The notes under the pieces were generated by a model. That model was not told the origin of the DNA, searched no databases, and saw only the letters and a program-made list of their open reading frames with translations. A DNA stretch of 8,239 nt from Candidatus Fischerbacteria bacterium RBG_13_37_8. Its GTDB lineage: Bacteria > Acidobacteriota > HRBIN11 > MFGW01. Position 1 is the first letter of the stretch. Each line of letters begins with the position of its first letter. The stretch spans positions 15,705 to 23,943 of the forward strand of contig MFGW01000178.1 in assembly GCA_001780385.1 (NCBI GenBank). The letters are read 5' to 3'. A program made the position numbers and the translations under genes. Shown piece by piece: positions 1-7,066 of the stretch.

Positions 1-1254
1 GATTTGGTTGGAGATTTGGTGACCAGCAATATTTCCGACAACACAGTTTCAGTGTTAATCGGTAATGGTGATGGTACTTTTTATAGCCCCTATTATGCTA
101 CGGGTGAAATACCAAAGGATATTGTTGTTGATGATTTTAATAATGATAATATCCTCGATTGGTGTACCGCGGATGAAAAAAATGATCGTATTACTTGCTA
201 TCGAGGAAAGACTGATGGTACTTTTCAGTATCTGGCTTCCTTTCGGCTTCATGACGGAGCCCGTCCACGAATGATTGCATCTGGTGATTTTGATGCTGAT
301 GGAGATAGAGATATTGTAGTAATCAATTTAAATACTAATGATTTTACAATATTTTTAGGTATTGGTGATGGATTCTTTTCCAGAGAAGGTTATTATGCAT
401 TAGGAGCCAAACCCTGGAGCATTGCTGTTGATGATTTTAACAACGATGGTAAATCCGATCTTGCAATAGGTCTGGAAAGTGCAAATCCATTATTGCGCAT
501 CATGCTTAGAAATGCAAATGGTGATGGTTTTATTACATTAATTGATTATGATTTACTGTACCTTCCCCTATTTATACTAAGCAAAGATTTAAATCAAGAT
601 AATATTGAAGATTTAGCAATTACTCTCTCTGAAGGTAGTAATATCTTTATTTTTCTTGGTACAGGAGATGGTCATTTTAACAAGGTAAATAATTGTTGTT
701 CAGTTGGCAATCTGCAATTTCCTTTAGGAATAACCGCCTTTGATAGCAATAATGACAATATTCTTGATCTGGCTACCGCGAATAAACGACAAGAGGGAGA
801 AAAGTATTATGGTTCAGTTAGTGTTCTAACGGGTGATGGAACTGGTTTGTTTCAACTAAATGAACTGCATTATGCAGAAAGAATATTCACTTCAATTATA
901 AATGGTGATTTTAATGGCGACTTGAGTATTGATTTGGTCGCGACAGCGAGTTCAGGCTTATGGCTTTTAATTAACAATGGTAATGGTACATTCCAGCCAA
1001 TTACAGGATATCTTTATGGTACCGGATTTTCTTACAAAGTAAAGAAAGGTGATTTTAATAAAGATGGGTACGTAGATTTGGTTGTCCCAAATTATTTCAT
1101 GAATAATGTTATGATCCTTTATAATCAATCAGCTCCGCTAGATTTTCATGGAAAAACTCCTTCTCATAAAAAATCAAGAGATGCTCGAAAAATTACCAAT
1201 TCAGCTTTAAATGAATTTGTCATACAAATGATAAGACAAGTTCTGCCACGATAA
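1..1254 (+). CDS. FG-GAP/VCBS-repeat beta-propeller protein, 5'-partial
   Basis: The reading frame is open from base 1, so the N-terminus lies upstream and the first in-frame TTG at base 4 is not a real start. The 417 visible codons hold seven complete calcium-loop motifs of the D-x-N/D-x-D-x-x-x-D type. They begin near codons 45, 96, 145, 196, 248, 303 and 351 (counted from base 1), about 50 residues apart, and an eighth loop is cut by the window edge. Between loops sit G-x-G-D-G-x-F turns such as GNGDGTF. This is the FG-GAP/VCBS pattern of integrin-alpha-like propellers, which are usually exported and bind Ca2+ and extracellular ligands. Several loops have Asn or Leu where Gly is usual. The last 45 or so residues are basic and polar, with no visible membrane anchor or sorting domain. 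The ligand is unknown. Family assignment is firm; function is not. Confidence 0.9.
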   Translation, partial: DLVGDLVTSNISDNTVSVLIGNGDGTFYSPYYATGEIPKDIVVDDFNNDNILDWCTADEKNDRITCYRGKTDGTFQYLASFRLHDGARPRMIASGDFDADGDRDIVVINLNTNDFTIFLGIGDGFFSREGYYALGAKPWSIAVDDFNNDGKSDLAIGLESANPLLRIMLRNANGDGFITLIDYDLLYLPLFILSKDLNQDNIEDLAITLSEGSNIFIFLGTGDGHFNKVNNCCSVGNLQFPLGITAFDSNNDNILDLATANKRQEGEKYYGSVSVLTGDGTGLFQLNELHYAERIFTSIINGDFNGDLSIDLVATASSGLWLLINNGNGTFQPITGYLYGTGFSYKVKKGDFNKDGYVDLVVPNYFMNNVMILYNQSAPLDFHGKTPSHKKSRDARKITNSALNEFVIQMIRQVLPR

Positions 1255-1307
1255 AAAATAATGCGCCTCTTCCCAGCATCGCCCCATTCCCCATTTTTGC
1301 CTTGAGG

Positions 1308-1336
1308 TTGATTTATAGCATTTAAAACATTATATT
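1308..1336 (+). promoter_or_regulatory. Candidate sigma-70-type promoter for the DUF4388 gene
   Basis: TTGATT at 1308-1313 (4 of 6 matches to the -35 consensus) and TATATT at 1331-1336 (5 of 6 matches to the -10) are separated by exactly 17 bases. Transcription would start near 1343 and give a leader of about 25 bases before the ATG at 1368. The region is very AT-rich, so chance matches are likely. The position in the only gap between the two genes supports it. Confidence 0.45.
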
Positions 1337-1367
1337 TATTATAGAATAATGTAGTGAGTATAGTAAA

Positions 1368-2096
1368 ATGCCGAAAGTAAGAAAGTTTGAATTAGAAGAA
1401 ACCCCATTTCCTACTATTCTGCTTCAGTTAAGTGATTTTCAACTGACAGGCAGGATTGAAGCCACAAATAATGGTACCTGCAAAAGTATATATCTTGATG
1501 CTGGTCAATTTGTTTATGCTCATTCGAACGAAGAACATGATAGAATTGGAATGGTTTTAGTCTCAGGCGGAAAACTTTCAGTTCAACAATTAAAAGAGGC
1601 TTTGGCACGTCAGACAGCGGGAAAAAAATTAGGTGTACTGCTGGTTGAACAATCTTTAATTAAAATCAGCGATCTTGAGTGGGCGATCAAGCAACAGGCA
1701 AAACAAATCATTATGAGCCTTTTTAATTGGGAAGAAGGAAACGCAAGTTTTTTCCAGGAAGAATTGTCGGCTGGTATTATTAAATTACAGCTCAATACGC
1801 AACGAATCATTATCGAAGGGATAAAAGAAATTGCAAGTCCACGTATTATATTAAAGGGACTGGGAGATCTTGATCTGCCTGTCAAAGCAATTATTAATCC
1901 TGCCATGATAGAGGATCTTTCACTCCGACTTGATCAACTGGTATTTCTAAAATCTATTGTCAATAAAGAAATGTCGATCAGAGAAATATGTGATTTGAGT
2001 AGCCGTCCTCCCTGGGAAACCTGCCAGATGCTTTATTTACTTATGGCAACAGGATGTCTCACACATTCATTGCGAAATGCAACCTTCATTGCGTAA
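1368..2096 (+). CDS. DUF4388 (PATAN) domain protein
   Basis: A 242-residue soluble protein with no signal peptide or membrane segment. Residues about 14-65 match the PATAN/DUF4388 pattern: an LLQLSDFQLTGRIE start, a short strand ending in YLDAGQFVYA, then a DRIGMVLV stretch. Residues 66-130 are helical (GKLSVQQLKEAL, later KQIIMSLFNWEEG) and lead to a second strand pair, as in longer DUF4388 proteins. Residues about 178-236 (LSIREICDLSS-like, then MLYLLMATGCL) look like a small winged-helix-like tail. The family is known in gliding, two-component and GTPase-linked signalling proteins, and PATAN domains bind response-regulator or other partners; the partner here is not visible. The ATG has only a weak purine stretch (GTGAG, 1354-1358) upstream. 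It probably has its own promoter in the 113-base gap after the propeller gene. Confidence 0.8.
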   Translation: MPKVRKFELEETPFPTILLQLSDFQLTGRIEATNNGTCKSIYLDAGQFVYAHSNEEHDRIGMVLVSGGKLSVQQLKEALARQTAGKKLGVLLVEQSLIKISDLEWAIKQQAKQIIMSLFNWEEGNASFFQEELSAGIIKLQLNTQRIIIEGIKEIASPRIILKGLGDLDLPVKAIINPAMIEDLSLRLDQLVFLKSIVNKEMSIREICDLSSRPPWETCQMLYLLMATGCLTHSLRNATFIA

Positions 2097-2107
2097 AATA
2101 TGCATCT

Positions 2108-2165
2108 GAAAGATCTTTCTTGAAAAGCACGTATACAAGAAGCATTGAGGTAATAGTTTTACTTC
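2108..2165. repeat. Cluster of three short inverted repeats in the gap after the DUF4388 gene
   Basis: Three small structures lie within 70 bases of the stop codon at 2096. The first is the perfect 12-base palindrome GAAAGATCTTTC (2108-2119). The second is TTCTTG/CAAGAA (2117-2122 with 2136-2141). The third is GAGGTAA/TTACTTC (2147-2153 with 2159-2165, one G-U pair, 5-base loop). The first two overlap and could not form together. None is GC-rich or followed directly by a long T-run, so they are at best a weak terminator. The rest of the gap to 2315 is AT-rich and holds only the promoter candidate described next. Confidence 0.3.
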
Positions 2166-2255
2166 CAGCCTCACAAAATTTTTCTGGAACAACCGGTTTT
2201 TGATTTTTGCAGGGAACCTTTTTATCTTATTGTACTCTAAATAACCTTACTATTA

Positions 2256-2284
2256 TTTATTCTATTGCTGATTTTTGCTATACT
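2256..2284 (+). promoter_or_regulatory. Candidate extended -10 promoter for the envelope protein/aminopeptidase operon
   Basis: TATACT at 2279-2284 (5 of 6 matches to TATAAT) is directly preceded by TGC (2276-2278), giving the extended -10 form TGnTATACT. The poorly matching hexamer TTTATT at 2256-2261 sits 17 bases upstream. The predicted start near 2291 leaves a leader of about 25 bases containing the ribosome binding site at 2303-2308. Extended -10 elements can compensate for a weak -35. Confidence 0.5.
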
Positions 2285-2302
2285 GAACAGAAGGACATAC
2301 AC

Positions 2303-2308
2303 GGAGGT
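2303..2308 (+). promoter_or_regulatory. Ribosome binding site that fixes the start at 2316
   Basis: GGAGGT lies 7 bases before the ATG at 2316. The frame is open upstream to a TTG at 2265, but that start would lie inside the candidate promoter and would put 17 polar residues before the signal peptide. The Shine-Dalgarno sequence and the signal peptide together choose 2316. Confidence 0.85.
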
Positions 2309-2315
2309 ATTATAT

Positions 2316-4706
2316 ATGAAATTAAAAATACTCAAGCCTATATTGATATCCTTTCTATGTATATTTATGTTTGCTGCAGTGACTCTTGCCCAGGAAAAAA
2401 ATGAAGAAGGAAAAGTAAGCATACCATGGGAAGAATTTAGAAAATTACTGCAATTAGATAAAGACGAGATTGTACTTTCATGGCAGGAATTTCAAAAAAT
2501 CATGGAACAAAGCGGAGGTAAATACGTGCCTCCTTATCAAATGCGTGATGAGAAGGTAGTGCTGACACGTGAACAATTCAAAAAAATGCTGGAACAGATG
2601 AAACCACCCGTCGAACGCATTATTCGTCCGCCTGCTGATTTTCTTATTACGAAGGCAGGATATAAAGGAAAGATGAGTAAGGAAAACACTGCTTTTCATG
2701 TGGAATTTACAATTGAAATATTTCCCGTGGAGCGTACTGAATATATCAATATCCCATTATTTCCGCAGGAAATTGCTCTGAAAGAAGTATTGCTGGATGG
2801 CAAAAGTGCATTGGTAGTGTTCAGAAATAATATGCATACTTTACTTGCCAATAGCACAGGTCAACATCAGGTAAGCATTGATTTTTCAATTAAGACCCCT
2901 CTTGAGCAGGAACCTCGTTCTTTCTCTATTCCCATTCAACAATCACCCATTACTTCATTTGAACTTGATATACCATTGAAAGATATTTCCGTTGAAGTAA
3001 CAAATTCTCAACAAATTGATATTGCACAAAGCGGAGAAAATACGCATGTGAAAGCACTTCTTTCTCCTTCTAACTCTATTTTCGTAAAATGGCACAAGGA
3101 AATGCCGGAAATTGAAAAAGGACCGGCAAAAGTATATGCAAATAATTCAATCCTGATTTCTGTAGAAGAAGATGCCCTGAAAGCTATTACCAATGTAGAA
3201 TTATCTATTTTACAAAATACAATTACCTCCACTTATTTGCAGATACCGGATGGTTATAACGTATTGGATGTGCAAGGGAATGGAGTAGGTGACTGGAAAG
3301 AATTGCAGAAGGATGATGCAAAATTTCTTGAGATACCTTTTGATTATCCCAAAAAAGGATCTTTATATATTGCTATTACGGCGGAGAAAATATTATCGGA
3401 AGCAAGCATGGTGGTAGATTTTACAGGATTTCGTGTGATAGATGCAATTCGCGAGAAAGGTTTTGTAGGAATAGAGTTGAAGAGTGCTTCAGAGGCAACG
3501 GTTGCAAATGTCCAGGGCCTTGATCCGCTTGATGTTGCAGAGCTTCCTCCGGAGCTGATAAATCGTTCTCAAAAACCGCTTCTTTTTGGTTTTAAATATA
3601 TTCATCATCCTTATTCCCTTGCGCTTGATATTAAGAAACATAAAGAAATACCTACTATAGGAACGGTTGTTGATACTGCCAGCGGTGTAACTCTGTTTAC
3701 AGAAGACGGGAAACTGGTTCACCGGATTATTTTTCAAATACGAAATACAACCAAGCAATTCATGGAATTAGCTCTTCCAAAAGATGCCCAGGTGTGGAGT
3801 GTATTTGTTGGTGGTGAACCGGTTAAACCGCGGTATAATGAAAACAAGCTGCTTATTGCGCTGAACCGTTCACAACATGGTGCCTCCGGTCTGGTCGCTT
3901 TTGATGTGGAAATAATTTATTACCAGACAAATAATAAATTCAGCTTATTTGGCACGAGAGAAGTAGATTTTCCTGTCCCTGATATTATAGTCAGTCAGAT
4001 GCTCTGGAGTGTTTATCTTCCCGTTGGATATTCGTACTTGCATTTCGGTGGCACCGTTGAAAAGGAAGAAATTGCAAAAGGATTCAAGCCGCTTCTCGGA
4101 GCGAAACGAACCGTAGCGGAAGTTATGGAAGCAGACAAAATACAGACAGTGCAAGTTCCAAAAGGTATTGGATATGTTCAGGAGAGAGATTACAAAGACC
4201 AACCCAGAAAAGAAAAAATGGCACAAAGTTATTTCAGTGAAAATGTAGCTGTTCCACAAGCTCAGATTGCTGCGCAAATGGAAAATGAAATGCAATTCGC
4301 TCAACGTATGGATGAAATACAGTCCGGCAAAGCTTTAGCATCGACAGGCATCCTGCCTATTCGAATTAATATACCAACTTCCGGACTTATCTATCGTTTT
4401 GCAAAGACTATCATAAGCAAGGATAGACTCACCTTGAACATTACGTTTCTTTCTGATGGAATTCTCCTGTTCATTAAAATTGTTGTTCTGTTTCTCATGT
4501 TGTTGATTCTTTTTTCATTGCGCAGACCTATCAAGAATTTCTTTGCATCCCGCGGTTATAAATCGCTGCTTGCACTTTTATTCGTTGTTGCTATCCTGCT
4601 CTGGTTTGTATCCCGGACAATTTCTGTTATTCTATTTATTGTGTTTCTCCTGGCAGTGTATTATTATATGAAAAATCGTCCGTTATCAGCAGAAGAACAA
4701 TTATAG
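2316..4706 (+). CDS. Large exported membrane-anchored protein of unassigned family
   Basis: A 796-residue protein I cannot place in a named family. Residues 1-25 are a clear Sec signal peptide (Lys-rich start, hydrophobic core, likely cut after TLA at 25). Residues 33-95 carry three copies of a short motif ending W/R-[EQ]-[EQ]-F-x-K-[hydrophobic]2, followed by a Pro-rich link. Residues about 100-600 alternate hydrophobic and polar residues as in stacked beta-sandwich domains. Residues 600-680 include a charged, Gln/Met-rich stretch. Near the C-terminus are three hydrophobic segments (about 715-733, 748-764 and 768-784). The loop RRPIKNFFASR after the first segment is basic, which places it in the cytoplasm, and a 12-residue tail follows the last. 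The bulk would therefore face the periplasm or cell exterior. The next gene starts 10 bases downstream and is probably co-transcribed. No catalytic motif was recognised. A structural or sensory envelope role is possible but unproven. Confidence 0.85.
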   Translation: MKLKILKPILISFLCIFMFAAVTLAQEKNEEGKVSIPWEEFRKLLQLDKDEIVLSWQEFQKIMEQSGGKYVPPYQMRDEKVVLTREQFKKMLEQMKPPVERIIRPPADFLITKAGYKGKMSKENTAFHVEFTIEIFPVERTEYINIPLFPQEIALKEVLLDGKSALVVFRNNMHTLLANSTGQHQVSIDFSIKTPLEQEPRSFSIPIQQSPITSFELDIPLKDISVEVTNSQQIDIAQSGENTHVKALLSPSNSIFVKWHKEMPEIEKGPAKVYANNSILISVEEDALKAITNVELSILQNTITSTYLQIPDGYNVLDVQGNGVGDWKELQKDDAKFLEIPFDYPKKGSLYIAITAEKILSEASMVVDFTGFRVIDAIREKGFVGIELKSASEATVANVQGLDPLDVAELPPELINRSQKPLLFGFKYIHHPYSLALDIKKHKEIPTIGTVVDTASGVTLFTEDGKLVHRIIFQIRNTTKQFMELALPKDAQVWSVFVGGEPVKPRYNENKLLIALNRSQHGASGLVAFDVEIIYYQTNNKFSLFGTREVDFPVPDIIVSQMLWSVYLPVGYSYLHFGGTVEKEEIAKGFKPLLGAKRTVAEVMEADKIQTVQVPKGIGYVQERDYKDQPRKEKMAQSYFSENVAVPQAQIAAQMENEMQFAQRMDEIQSGKALASTGILPIRINIPTSGLIYRFAKTIISKDRLTLNITFLSDGILLFIKIVVLFLMLLILFSLRRPIKNFFASRGYKSLLALLFVVAILLWFVSRTISVILFIVFLLAVYYYMKNRPLSAEEQL
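2412..2594 (+). repeat. Triplicated short F-x-K peptide motif within the envelope protein
   Basis: Three 14-residue units align without gaps: KVSIPWEEFRKLLQ (residues 33-46), EIVLSWQEFQKIME (51-64) and KVVLTREQFKKMLE (80-93). Shared positions are charged-V/I-x-I/L-x-W/R-E/Q-E/Q-F-x-K-hydrophobic-hydrophobic-E/Q. Each reads as a short strand plus an amphipathic helix. The units lie right after the signal peptide, so they would be exposed at the mature N-terminus. DNA identity between copies is low, which suggests an old duplication or selection on the peptide. Confidence 0.7.
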
Positions 4707-4710
4707 GAGG
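4705..4710 (+). promoter_or_regulatory. Ribosome binding site overlapping the upstream stop codon
   Basis: A full AGGAGG begins on the last two bases of the TAG stop codon (4704-4706) of the envelope gene and sits 6 bases before the ATG at 4717. This arrangement favours translational coupling of the aminopeptidase to the gene before it. Confidence 0.85.
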
Positions 4711-4716
4711 TAAATA

Positions 4717-5715
4717 ATGAATGCTATTGATAAAGCAATATTAAATGCACTGAAAGTCAACATGGGCTACAAAGAAAGTGAAAGTATTGCCATCATTATG
4801 CAAGAATGGCATGATGCGTTAGGCGAACAATTTAAGCCCGGTTTTGATCGTTCAAAAGAATTATGCATGCGTATGTATGAGGTATTTCAACATAAAGGAT
4901 ACAATGTGGAATTATTTAGTTACTATCCACTGGAAGCACGCAATGGCGTTGACGCTTCTCACGCCCTGTATGAAAAAATCGGAACATATGATATCATTTT
5001 TATGCCTACTGCTTTTTCATTGACACACACTACTTTTCGAAAAACTCAAACAGCCAAGGGAGCCCGTATAGCAAGCATGCCGGGCTTTATGCTGGAAATG
5101 TTCGAGGAAGATGGTCCGATGAGCATCGATTATAATAAATTGCTTAAGGATACCGAGCAGGTCGCAGAGCGTTTAAAGGCAGGAAATATGGTCAGGATAA
5201 CTGCGCATGAAACCGATATGCTTATAGAACCGGATACTGAGCTTGTGCGTGTATCGGCTGGTGTACTCACAAAAACTGGACAATGGGGTAATTTACCCGG
5301 TGCAGAAGCTTATGTTGTTCCGGTTCATGATGGCATATCTCGTGGTTATTTCACCGTTCCGGCAGGATGGGGCGGCTCCACTCCCCTTAAATTCTCCGCA
5401 CGCTTTATTATTGAAAATGCCAGGTTTATAGATGTTATTGGTGAAAACAACGAGGCGCAGGAATATATCAATGCACAGGTAAAACCACTTATTTTTGGTC
5501 AGGAAAATTTTGATGTGCTGGCTGAATTCGGCATCGGTACAAATCCCCATGTCACTGCTGAATATGTAGCTAAAAAGGGATGGAGTACCTTAACGGCTGA
5601 AAAAATCTATGGTTCAGTGCATTTTGCCAATGGTAACAGTTTTGGCATTGGCGGCAAGAATGATGTGCAGGTGCATATTGATTGGGTGGTACCTGATGCT
5701 GTCTGGGTCTGTTAA
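4717..5715 (+). CDS. M29-like (COG2309) metallo-aminopeptidase
   Basis: A 332-residue cytoplasmic protein with no signal peptide. The C-terminal half carries the M29/AmpS-type metal-site pattern: NLPGAEAYVVP with Glu197, LAEFGIGTNP with Glu270, GSVHFANGNSF with His302, and HIDW with His320 and Asp322. By recalled alignment these match Glu250, Glu316, His345, His376 and Asp378 of the characterised enzymes. Members remove N-terminal residues from peptides using two metal ions. The Tyr expected seven residues after the His is Phe309 here, a feature perhaps shared with divergent COG2309 members. The protein is shorter than classical AmpS or aminopeptidase T enzymes, which run to about 410 residues. 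It follows the envelope gene by 10 bases with a strong ribosome binding site and faces a convergent peptide transporter gene. A role in peptide breakdown is likely; substrate preference cannot be read from the sequence. Confidence 0.8.
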   Translation: MNAIDKAILNALKVNMGYKESESIAIIMQEWHDALGEQFKPGFDRSKELCMRMYEVFQHKGYNVELFSYYPLEARNGVDASHALYEKIGTYDIIFMPTAFSLTHTTFRKTQTAKGARIASMPGFMLEMFEEDGPMSIDYNKLLKDTEQVAERLKAGNMVRITAHETDMLIEPDTELVRVSAGVLTKTGQWGNLPGAEAYVVPVHDGISRGYFTVPAGWGGSTPLKFSARFIIENARFIDVIGENNEAQEYINAQVKPLIFGQENFDVLAEFGIGTNPHVTAEYVAKKGWSTLTAEKIYGSVHFANGNSFGIGGKNDVQVHIDWVVPDAVWVC

Positions 5716-5724
5716 ATGTCTTCG

Positions 5725-7062
5725 CTAATCCCTGCCATGCATGAAATCAAGTAATCTTCTTGAAATGAAAAATACAATGATGCCCAGCAGGATGATAAAA
5801 ATTCCAATGGCACCAAAAACAGTACCAGCGCCCAACTTTGCAACATAACCTACGAGAAAACCACTGATGACATTAGCGAGAAAATTACTCAGAAACCAGA
5901 TACCCATGAAAAATGAACCCAACCGTGCAGGAGCAAGTTTAGTGATCATTGATAAACCTATAGGCGACAGGCATATTTCTCCAACCGTATGGAAAAAATA
6001 GGTTGCAAGCAGCCAGAATAGACTTGCTTTAATAGTAGTATCTGTTAAGTTGCCTCCTCTCTGAAAGACAGCGCCAACCATGAAGAGAAATCCCGCTCCT
6101 AATATTAATAAGCCGATTGCCATCTTAACAGGAGTGGAAGGATTTTTTTTCCTTTTCTCAAGCCATGGCCATAACCAGGCAAAGATTGGTGATAATAATA
6201 CTACAAAAAGTGGATTGACCGATTGAAACCATTCCGTCGGAATTTCCCAGCCTGCAATGACACGGTCAATAAATCGCTCCGTGTAAAGATTAAATGAACT
6301 GCCAGCCTGTTCGTACCCTGCCCAAAAGAATGTAACAAAAAATAGTAGTACGAATATTACCGCTATCCTGTCTTTTTCTACCTTTGTGAGAGGTGTTTTT
6401 TTCTTGTCAGTTTTTTGCTGTAATTTATGTTTAGGTACTAAGCCCATTTGTCCAAGATATTTCTTTGCCGAGAAAAGATAAAAGATAATGCCTAAAAACA
6501 TTCCAATGCCGGCAGCAATGAATCCATAGCGATAACCGTAGGTAACTCCGAGATACCCGCAGAGAATAGGAGCAAAAAATACACCACCGTTAAAGAGCAT
6601 GTAATAAATCGTAAAAGCACTATCTCTCCTTTTGTCACCCTGCTCATAAAGATCCCCGACCATAGTCAATATTGGAGTTTTGAAAAAACCATTACCGATT
6701 ATCAGCAATGTTAAACCTGCAATAAGTGGAATAATTGCATCATCTATTGCACAGGTAAAATGACCGAGCATAATAAGAATTGCACCGATAAGAACTGATT
6801 TTCGTTCACCTAATATCCTGTCGGCAAGATAACCGCCTAATAAGGGGAAAAGATAGCATAATCCTGTAAAAATACCATAGACTTTACCAGAGAGATCATC
6901 ACTCCATCCCATTCCTCCAAGTTGACTGTTTGCTGCATTTACCATGTACAATATCAAGAAAGCTCGCATTCCATAATAACTGAAGCGCTCGGTTGAAGCA
7001 GTTAATGCAAGTAAATACATTGCCGTAGGATGTTTTGTTTTAACGTTTGTTTGTTCGTTCAT
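5725..7062 (-). CDS. POT/PTR2-family peptide transporter, ExxER motif altered
   Basis: A 445-residue inner-membrane protein of the proton-dependent oligopeptide transporter (POT) family within the major facilitator superfamily. Family marks include ERFSYYGMRA (residues 25-34), GNGFFKTP with Lys128, DLYEQGDKRRDSAFTIYYM (138-155), FNGGVFFAP (158-165), EQAGSS (251-256) and GEICLSPIGLSMITKLAP with Glu362. Arg26, Arg33, Lys128 and Glu362, which bind peptide or proton in characterised members, are kept. The first Glu of ExxER is replaced by Ala22. By eye I count 12 membrane segments; the link between segments 6 and 7 (about 198-232) is hydrophilic and lacks the HA/HB helix pair usual in bacterial members, which fits the short length. 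The start is supported by AAGAGG at 7072-7067, with short 4-base spacing. Import of di- or tripeptides is likely; coupling may differ. Confidence 0.9.
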   Translation of the reverse strand: MNEQTNVKTKHPTAMYLLALTASTERFSYYGMRAFLILYMVNAANSQLGGMGWSDDLSGKVYGIFTGLCYLFPLLGGYLADRILGERKSVLIGAILIMLGHFTCAIDDAIIPLIAGLTLLIIGNGFFKTPILTMVGDLYEQGDKRRDSAFTIYYMLFNGGVFFAPILCGYLGVTYGYRYGFIAAGIGMFLGIIFYLFSAKKYLGQMGLVPKHKLQQKTDKKKTPLTKVEKDRIAVIFVLLFFVTFFWAGYEQAGSSFNLYTERFIDRVIAGWEIPTEWFQSVNPLFVVLLSPIFAWLWPWLEKRKKNPSTPVKMAIGLLILGAGFLFMVGAVFQRGGNLTDTTIKASLFWLLATYFFHTVGEICLSPIGLSMITKLAPARLGSFFMGIWFLSNFLANVISGFLVGYVAKLGAGTVFGAIGIFIILLGIIVFFISRRLLDFMHGRD

Positions 7063-7066
7063 ATAA

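Noticed and set aside
1255..1307. Terminator after the propeller gene
   Set aside because: No inverted repeat is visible; the A-run after the stop and a pyrimidine-rich stretch do not form a hairpin plus T-run.
1610..1906. A 98-codon open frame on the minus strand
   Set aside because: It lies fully within the DUF4388 gene on the opposite strand, with no domain or initiation signal.
2265..2315. TTG start at 2265 giving 17 extra residues on the envelope protein
   Set aside because: It would begin within the candidate promoter, lacks its own ribosome binding site, and would bury the signal peptide; the ATG at 2316 has a strong GGAGGT.
2097..2315. Small RNA or riboswitch in the gap before the envelope gene
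   Set aside because: Only short AT-rich inverted repeats are seen; no recognised riboswitch core or strong terminator follows.
3945..4304. A 119-codon open frame on the minus strand
   Set aside because: It lies entirely opposite the envelope gene, has no ribosome binding site and shows Phe/Cys/His-rich composition typical of an antisense shadow.
6380..6410. A AAA AAA C-like run in the transporter as a programmed frameshift site
   Set aside because: The frame continues intact with conserved family motifs on both sides, and no alternative-frame extension or stimulatory structure is evident.
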